This document shows positions 59,550 to 64,000 of a stretch of DNA of 64,000 nt, one piece after another; the stretch's first letter is position 1, and every line of letters begins with the position of its first letter. The DNA comes from Lachnospiraceae bacterium AM48-27BH (GTDB lineage Bacteria; Bacillota; Clostridia; Lachnospirales; Lachnospiraceae): the NCBI GenBank assembly GCA_003478355.1, contig QUFC01000010.1, positions 1-64,000 of the forward strand, in the 5' to 3' direction. A model generated the notes under the pieces. That model worked only from the letters and a program-made list of their open reading frames with translations. It was not told where the DNA came from and did not search any database. A program made the translations under genes and the position numbers.

Positions 59550-60901
59550 TAAGAATCATCTCCCTCCTTATCATCGCCAGACGTATAATTGCCGATGATG
59601 TCATCGATTTGTGCAGAAATGCTGTCAAGAACTTCATTAACCAGAGCATCGTAATCACTGGTATCGCTGGATTCTGTTTCTTCACCGCTCGTCGTAGCAT
59701 CTGTTACGGAACTACCACCAGGCTCACTTAAATTGCTGTTTCTCAATTCATCAGCCTTAGGATCAGCGGATGGCTTCCAACCAATTACCTGTCTGATTTC
59801 GTTTGATGTAGCAATTTCATTTCTGGTAAACTTATCAGAAATTTCAGCAAGATCAGCTACCGGAACAAGCTTGAATGGATCTCTAAAGAACATGATTGAC
59901 TTGTTTTGGGCTCTGGCAGTCTTCGTTAAGAATTTTCTCTTCATTTCATCAACGATTGCGGAAATGATCGGTTCGATTGTCCGGTTGTAATAATTCAGCA
60001 TAGTCTTCTCGTCTGCGGTACCATCTAAGATGCTCTGAGTAATTCCTAACTGGCTGTAAAGCATACTCGTTAAGTATTCAATCTGCTTCATTAGATTGTT
60101 TTCCAACGAACGATTCAACTGTGTGATTCGCTCTGTTCCGTCAGTATAAGCAATGCCATACTTAGAACCGGACAACTGCTGCTCGATATCTTTACGCCGC
60201 TTCTCTGCCTGCTGACGCCTTGCCTCTGATTTAATTACATAAGGTAGCTGAATGATCAAATCCAACTTGCCGGAGCTGCTCTGTTCATCGACAGCATCTA
60301 ACAAATTCAATTTTCGAATAAGCCTCTGCATCGTCGAATTCGGTTCGTTAATTACCGCATACAGTGGATTTTCTACGATAGCAACCGTATCTTTCGGAAC
60401 AACAATTTCTTGTTTTCGCCCAGTATTTTCGTTATATACCTCAACACGGACGTGACGAGGATACCAGTCACGAATTCGACCAACTCGCATCGAAAGAATC
60501 TGATATCCTTTTGTGTCATCTGGATCATCATCGGTATCCACAGGAATGATTGCTACACAGCCTTCATCCATCATGGACATAACAACATCTTGGATAAATG
60601 CCCTACCAGTCTGATCAAGATTGGCTTCCAACGACAAACATTCGTTTAAACCGCTTTTTATAACATTTAAAAACCGCCCTTCATCATCCAACTGAACGTG
60701 CTGAATGTTGATGGCGGCTACGTCTAAAGCGATTCTATTGTATACGGACGTGACTATCGATCTTTCGTTTCCTCTGGTAAGGCGAAAACGATCAGGACGA
60801 TATGAATAACCCGAACCGATATTCTGTGACATCATGGTAGGGGCTCTATTGCGAAAAGCATTCCAGGCATTTTTAAACCTGGAACTTAATGATAAATCCA
60901 T
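59549..60901 (-). CDS. Portal protein
   Basis: 450 residues. SIVTSVYNRIALDVAAINIQHVQLD, then YYNRTIEPIISAIVDEMKRKFLT, and NEIRQVIGWKPSADPKADELRNSN are phage portal (HK97/SPP1-like) signatures. It forms the dodecameric DNA gate at the head vertex. Strong ribosome site AGGAGGTGAGAATTCAAA. A terminator lies just upstream (60938-60960). Confidence 0.9.
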   Translation of the reverse strand: MDLSLSSRFKNAWNAFRNRAPTMMSQNIGSGYSYRPDRFRLTRGNERSIVTSVYNRIALDVAAINIQHVQLDDEGRFLNVIKSGLNECLSLEANLDQTGRAFIQDVVMSMMDEGCVAIIPVDTDDDPDDTKGYQILSMRVGRIRDWYPRHVRVEVYNENTGRKQEIVVPKDTVAIVENPLYAVINEPNSTMQRLIRKLNLLDAVDEQSSSGKLDLIIQLPYVIKSEARRQQAEKRRKDIEQQLSGSKYGIAYTDGTERITQLNRSLENNLMKQIEYLTSMLYSQLGITQSILDGTADEKTMLNYYNRTIEPIISAIVDEMKRKFLTKTARAQNKSIMFFRDPFKLVPVADLAEISDKFTRNEIATSNEIRQVIGWKPSADPKADELRNSNLSEPGGSSVTDATTSGEETESSDTSDYDALVNEVLDSISAQIDDIIGNYTSGDDKEGDDS

Positions 60902-60929
60902 TTTGAATTCTCACCTCCTAAAAATAGGC

Positions 60930-60960
60930 AAAAAAAAAGACCCCTTTTCTTAAGAGGTCT
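60930..60960 (-). terminator. Terminator between the immunity-like gene and portal
   Basis: On the minus strand AGACC (60960-60956) pairs with GGTCT (60942-60938), followed by T8-9. A strong terminator in the middle of the late operon isolates or weakens expression across the toxin-like/immunity-like pair. Confidence 0.75.
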
Positions 60961-60969
60961 CCAGTAATT

Positions 60970-61173
60970 TTACACCGGTATTTTGTTCAGTATAGATTCG
61001 CATATGATTCCGTTACTATCGGGATTATAATGCTCGTCTAAACACTTCAGTGTCAGGAAATTCCCAACCTTTTCTTCTATGTCTGCCCAATATTCATCGG
61101 TCTCAGATAAACCGTTAAAATTGCAGTCCAATCCGAGTGACTGCATAAGGTTTATTTCTTCTTCACTGAACAT
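60970..61173 (-). CDS. Small acidic protein, candidate immunity partner
   Basis: 67 residues, strongly acidic: FSEEEINLMQSLGLDCNFNGL, DEYWADIEEKVGNFL and a C-terminal GIICESILNKI. It starts 4 bp after the toxin-like gene and ends just before a terminator. Size, charge and position suggest an immunity protein or antitoxin; I know of no assigned function. Confidence 0.55.
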   Translation of the reverse strand: MFSEEEINLMQSLGLDCNFNGLSETDEYWADIEEKVGNFLTLKCLDEHYNPDSNGIICESILNKIPV

Positions 61174-61177
61174 ATGC

Positions 61178-61660
61178 TCATCCTTTCTTTAAATATTTAC
61201 GCTTTGTTCTACTTCCTGTACACCAAGTGGTTGTTATGGTTCCATTTTCAGGATTCACTGCTACTGTCGCAGATTTCCCTATAAACTGCTGACTTGGTCG
61301 TCCAAGGTTATCGGTTTTTGTTTTAATGCTACCATGATTCAACGGATTTTTCAATGCATCCAAAATTCCTTCAACGGTTACCGGTCTTGATTCTGTTTGT
61401 GTCCTATCAAGGGCATGATCTGAAAAGCGTGTAACCAATATTCCGTTTGAAGCTTTTACAGGTGTTCGCAACTTACTATTCATTCTTGCCTGGATAGAGC
61501 TTCTATCATGAGCTAATTGTTCTTTCGTTCTCCGAACTCCCCATTTCATACCTTTTATTCCATAATGCATCAAATTATCATTTGATTCGATACGAGCTAC
61601 TTTTCTGATGGTGTAGGGTCGTAATACAGAAGAGCAATCAATTAACTTTGCTATTAGCAT
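61178..61660 (-). CDS. Phage polymorphic-toxin-like protein (GMKWGVRR motif plus nuclease-like domain)
   Basis: 160 residues. The motif HYGIKGMKWGVRRTKEQ (about residues 32-48) is a short conserved segment found in head-associated phage proteins. The C-terminal half (ILVTRFSDHALDRTQTESRPV...GILDALKNP, then SQQFIGKSATVAVNPENGTI, and TTWCTGSRTKRKYLK) matches the layout of small RNase toxin domains of the Barnase-EndoU-ColicinE5-RelE group: a conserved His in FSDHA, then a Lys, and a Thr/Trp-Ser-Lys end. It may be injected with the DNA. Followed by an acidic immunity-like gene. Confidence 0.6.
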   Translation of the reverse strand: MLIAKLIDCSSVLRPYTIRKVARIESNDNLMHYGIKGMKWGVRRTKEQLAHDRSSIQARMNSKLRTPVKASNGILVTRFSDHALDRTQTESRPVTVEGILDALKNPLNHGSIKTKTDNLGRPSQQFIGKSATVAVNPENGTITTTWCTGSRTKRKYLKKG

Positions 61661-61671
61661 CTTTATACCCC

Positions 61672-63417
61672 CTACTCGAATGCTTCCCGATTCGCCTTGA
61701 ATGCGATGTACGCATCCATCATTGCGGCGACGGCGTCGATTTTTTGCTCATACCGCTTTTTCAGCAATTTACGGTTCCCGTTAGTATCTTCCAGAGTAAT
61801 ACAGTTTCCCATAGCAAATGTCATCAAATCCTCATCAAACAGGAGCATTCGCTCTTCTGAAAGTTTCTTCAATTCGCCAAGTGGGACAGATTCTGTCTTT
61901 GCACCCTGGATAACTTTTTCTATTCCGAATGGTCCATTTTCACTTGCCCAACGTTCAACAAATTCCTTTGCATTGTATGGGTCATAACCAAAGCATCGTA
62001 CATCATAACCGCATTCAATAATATGGTTATCCAAATCCTCATATACTTCCATCATGTCAAGAACCGTCCCTTCCAACACAATAAGACTTCCCTCTTTCAT
62101 AAACTGATCGTATTTAATTCTCATTGCTGCTGGGAGTTTCATCAGAGTCGATGAGGAAATGTAGTTTCTGGTTTTGACGCCGAATGATCCGTTCGACAAT
62201 GGGAATAAAAATGTGAATGCACAGAAATCGTCGCCTTGTGATAAATCAGCTCCCAAAGAACATGGCATCTGCCAATAATCTCGATGGCGATGTGGGAGAG
62301 TTTCTTCATATGTAAAGTAATATGTGTATCCCTCCATAGGAAGTCCGAAGCGCTTAGCCAAAATATCGTTTCGAGCTGCCGGAGCCTTTTCTGCTCTCTC
62401 AACGTCCAGCTGATAGGTTTCATAAGAAACAGTCTTTCCAAGGTTCGGATTTGCTTTCAACCATTTATCCGGATCGGCAACCTCATCGATAGAATCCAGC
62501 TTATACCACCAGATCGATACGTGCGGATTGATATAATCCCCTTTTAGAATATCCATCAATTCCATTTTGATTGTATCGCCAGCACCGTTACGGACAGTAC
62601 CCTCTGAACTGATCGCAACGATAAGGTAGTCGTTGACCTTCGATGCACCCTGTTCGATTGCTCCGATTACATCTTCTCGAATATCACCAGAAAGCCACTC
62701 GTCAACCGTCGCCACTTTAAGCTGAAGTCCCTGAAGTTTGTCGATTCTCATTGGACGAATTTCAAGAAGCGATCCAGTAAGGAAGTTTTCAATTCCTTTC
62801 TTAGTGGATGCCAATTTCATTCTATTCGCCTTTGATCCGGTTGTGTTCTGCAACGATCCTTCTGTAAGGAACTTATAGAAAGGTCCTCTTGATCTGGTAA
62901 TAGCGGTTCGAATCGGGGACAACACCTCTTCTGCCTGCTTCATCGTCGGGGCTGTGGTTATCTGATGTGTCGTTGTGACATCAACATTTAAGAAGAAATT
63001 CTGCAAGCATGAACCATACATTGACTTTGCAGCACCTCTGGCCACTATGAGATATTGCTTATTAACCAATCTTTTTCGGATAGACTTGGTAACGTAATGT
63101 CCTCCATGGCCATCCTCATAAGGTTCGTATACGCTTCGCTCAACAAAATAGTACCAACCGAAAATCTGTTCAGCCCAAACTTTAAATGTGTCAAGCAGTT
63201 TCAAATCTGAACCGTCAGTTAAAGTAAGCTCATTTTCGCAATAGCTGATAAAGCCCTCTACTGCTTGGTCATCGTAATAAATTCCCGGATTCGCAATGAG
63301 ATCATCGATTCGGTTCATCTCCATCTCGATTTCTCGACATACCGGAATTTCGCCACGAATTACGGCATCACGAAACATGCCGTAGTATTTCGGGACGGCA
63401 GTGTTCGATAACGCCAT
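61672..63417 (-). CDS. terL: Terminase large subunit
   Basis: 581 residues. ATPase: Walker A-like IVARGAAKSMYGS and Walker B VATVDEW. Nuclease: SLGADLSQGDDFCAF with the metal-binding Asp, then FGYDPYNAKEF and EQKIDAVAAMMDAYIAF near the end. It packages phage DNA into proheads. The small subunit is not in the window. Ribosome site AGTAGGAGAAGAAAATA. Confidence 0.92.
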   Translation of the reverse strand: MALSNTAVPKYYGMFRDAVIRGEIPVCREIEMEMNRIDDLIANPGIYYDDQAVEGFISYCENELTLTDGSDLKLLDTFKVWAEQIFGWYYFVERSVYEPYEDGHGGHYVTKSIRKRLVNKQYLIVARGAAKSMYGSCLQNFFLNVDVTTTHQITTAPTMKQAEEVLSPIRTAITRSRGPFYKFLTEGSLQNTTGSKANRMKLASTKKGIENFLTGSLLEIRPMRIDKLQGLQLKVATVDEWLSGDIREDVIGAIEQGASKVNDYLIVAISSEGTVRNGAGDTIKMELMDILKGDYINPHVSIWWYKLDSIDEVADPDKWLKANPNLGKTVSYETYQLDVERAEKAPAARNDILAKRFGLPMEGYTYYFTYEETLPHRHRDYWQMPCSLGADLSQGDDFCAFTFLFPLSNGSFGVKTRNYISSSTLMKLPAAMRIKYDQFMKEGSLIVLEGTVLDMMEVYEDLDNHIIECGYDVRCFGYDPYNAKEFVERWASENGPFGIEKVIQGAKTESVPLGELKKLSEERMLLFDEDLMTFAMGNCITLEDTNGNRKLLKKRYEQKIDAVAAMMDAYIAFKANREAFE

Positions 63418-63429
63418 TATTTTCTTCTC

Positions 63430-63843
63430 CTACTTCTTCTTATTCGGGTTTGCAGCAATGTACTGTGCAGCCTCTTTAAGATTGAATTCCTTTGTCATTG
63501 CAGTCTTGACGGCATAAGTCATTGCTCCGGCCGCAGCCATAGTCAACGCTTTCTTTCCTGACGCAGAAAGAATTTCTGACACATACTTTCTGCCAGGTGC
63601 GATGTCATCTTCTGTAAGATTCTTAAACTCGCGTTCTAATTTAAGTCTCTCAATTCTTTTCTTCAGATCGGAATCGGACATTGTTCGCCGATTCTTAACA
63701 GCAACCTTACGTGCTGCTACCTCATTCTTATCGTCTGAGGGCTTGGAAGAGTGTCCACTGGCTCTGGCAAGCTGTGCCTCCGATCTTCGAACTCCCCATT
63801 TCATTCCAAGAATTCCATGGTGTGCTAAATAGGCGTTATTCAT
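63430..63843 (-). CDS. Phage protein with GMKWGVRR motif
   Basis: 137 residues. Starts with YLAHHGILGMKWGVRRSEAQLARASG, the same motif as the toxin-like protein at 61178-61660, followed by a basic helical region and a weakly hydrophobic segment (GKKALTMAAAGAMTYAVKT). No toxin domain is evident. It lies directly upstream of terL; the role is unknown. Confidence 0.65.
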   Translation of the reverse strand: MNNAYLAHHGILGMKWGVRRSEAQLARASGHSSKPSDDKNEVAARKVAVKNRRTMSDSDLKKRIERLKLEREFKNLTEDDIAPGRKYVSEILSASGKKALTMAAAGAMTYAVKTAMTKEFNLKEAAQYIAANPNKKK

Positions 63844-64000
63844 TTTGAATCTCCCTCCTTTGCGATGTAACTGGTAACACCTCCACTGGCATTGGATGTC
63901 TGATAATACGGGACTTCATGAATCACAAGGTCTTCACTAAGCACTTTTCCAGACGTATCCAAAGTTTGAGTCCGATGCGCCTTTGGTGTAACTTCATATG
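63840..64000 (-). CDS. Phage protein, partial (C-terminal end only)
   Basis: Open to the window edge; the readable end is SEDLVIHEVPYYQTSNASGG and then VTSYIAKEGDSK. Its stop overlaps the start of the next gene (ATGA). No family can be assigned from 53 residues. Confidence 0.5.
   Translation of the reverse strand, partial: YEVTPKAHRTQTLDTSGKVLSEDLVIHEVPYYQTSNASGGVTSYIAKEGDSK

Larger units (their letters stand above)
38400..64000 (-). mobile_element. Prophage, late region (partial, continues past the window)
   Basis: All genes from 38518 to the window end read on the minus strand, in siphovirus order: terminase, portal, capsid, connectors, tail, baseplate, host-interaction and lysis. Integrase, regulators and replication genes are not in the window, so the far attachment site lies to the right. 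The near end is between the purC stop (38399) and 38518; I found no tRNA or obvious att repeat there. Confidence 0.85.

Noticed and set aside
1..64000. CRISPR arrays, tRNA and rRNA genes
   Set aside because: I saw no regularly spaced repeats with unique spacers and no tRNA or rRNA sequence on either strand.

Overview
The window looks like a Lachnospiraceae-type Clostridia chromosome; this is inferred from gene content and gene style, not from a marker gene. Chromosomal landmarks are guaA, an L,D-transpeptidase, an AraC/GH31/TRAP-transporter locus, a truncated mscL, bioY and purC. Two kinds of mobile DNA surround them. Bases 1-23343 are a tandem array of islands stacked at the 3' end of guaA. 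Bases 38400-64000 are most of the late region of a tailed prophage next to purC.

Island A (about 523-14613) carries four things in order: a type II CBASS operon (SAVED effector, Cap3, Cap2, CD-NTase); an EcoRII-type restriction-modification set with Vsr; a pentapeptide-repeat/nuclease-like gene pair led by a tiny hydrophobic ORF; and an IS3-family element. It ends in the recombination module of a Tn916-like element (XRE, sigma-like, HTH, DUF3173, tyrosine integrase) without conjugation genes. The CBASS promoter is followed by a near-perfect CIRCE (HrcA) operator. Island B (about 14603-23343) is a mobilizable element with lincosamide nucleotidyltransferase and ABC-F ribosome-protection genes, TnpV, a MobV relaxase, a RepA-like ATPase, a MobC-like protein, integrase, excisionase and an XRE regulator. 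Core sites resembling the last codons of guaA (consensus TATTCAAACTC) lie at 523, 14603 and 23329. Each has a nearby 17-bp arm-like repeat GTTATCAWWTTGTTATC.

Between islands and prophage, the AraC regulator is divergent from a GH31 glycosidase gene followed by dctPQM, suggesting import and hydrolysis of a glycoside. A cytosolic BMP-type sensor with a ParB-like N-terminal part is followed by a metallophosphoesterase. bioY has a BirA-like operator.

The prophage is read on the minus strand: terminase, a nuclease-toxin-like/immunity-like pair, portal, a protease-scaffold-capsid ORF with an internal start, connectors, tail proteins, an endolysin, a 2137-residue tape measure, baseplate/fibre genes, a complete diversity-generating retroelement (variable protein, Avd, template repeat, reverse transcriptase), holin and small fibre-like proteins.

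Seven otherwise ordinary genes (cap2, mob, guaA, bioY, a phage membrane protein, avd, a tail chaperone) each need one base added or removed to read through. Six of the changes are in, or can be explained by, short runs of the same base. This pattern points to sequence errors rather than real mutations, so these genes are annotated at full length with the break noted.
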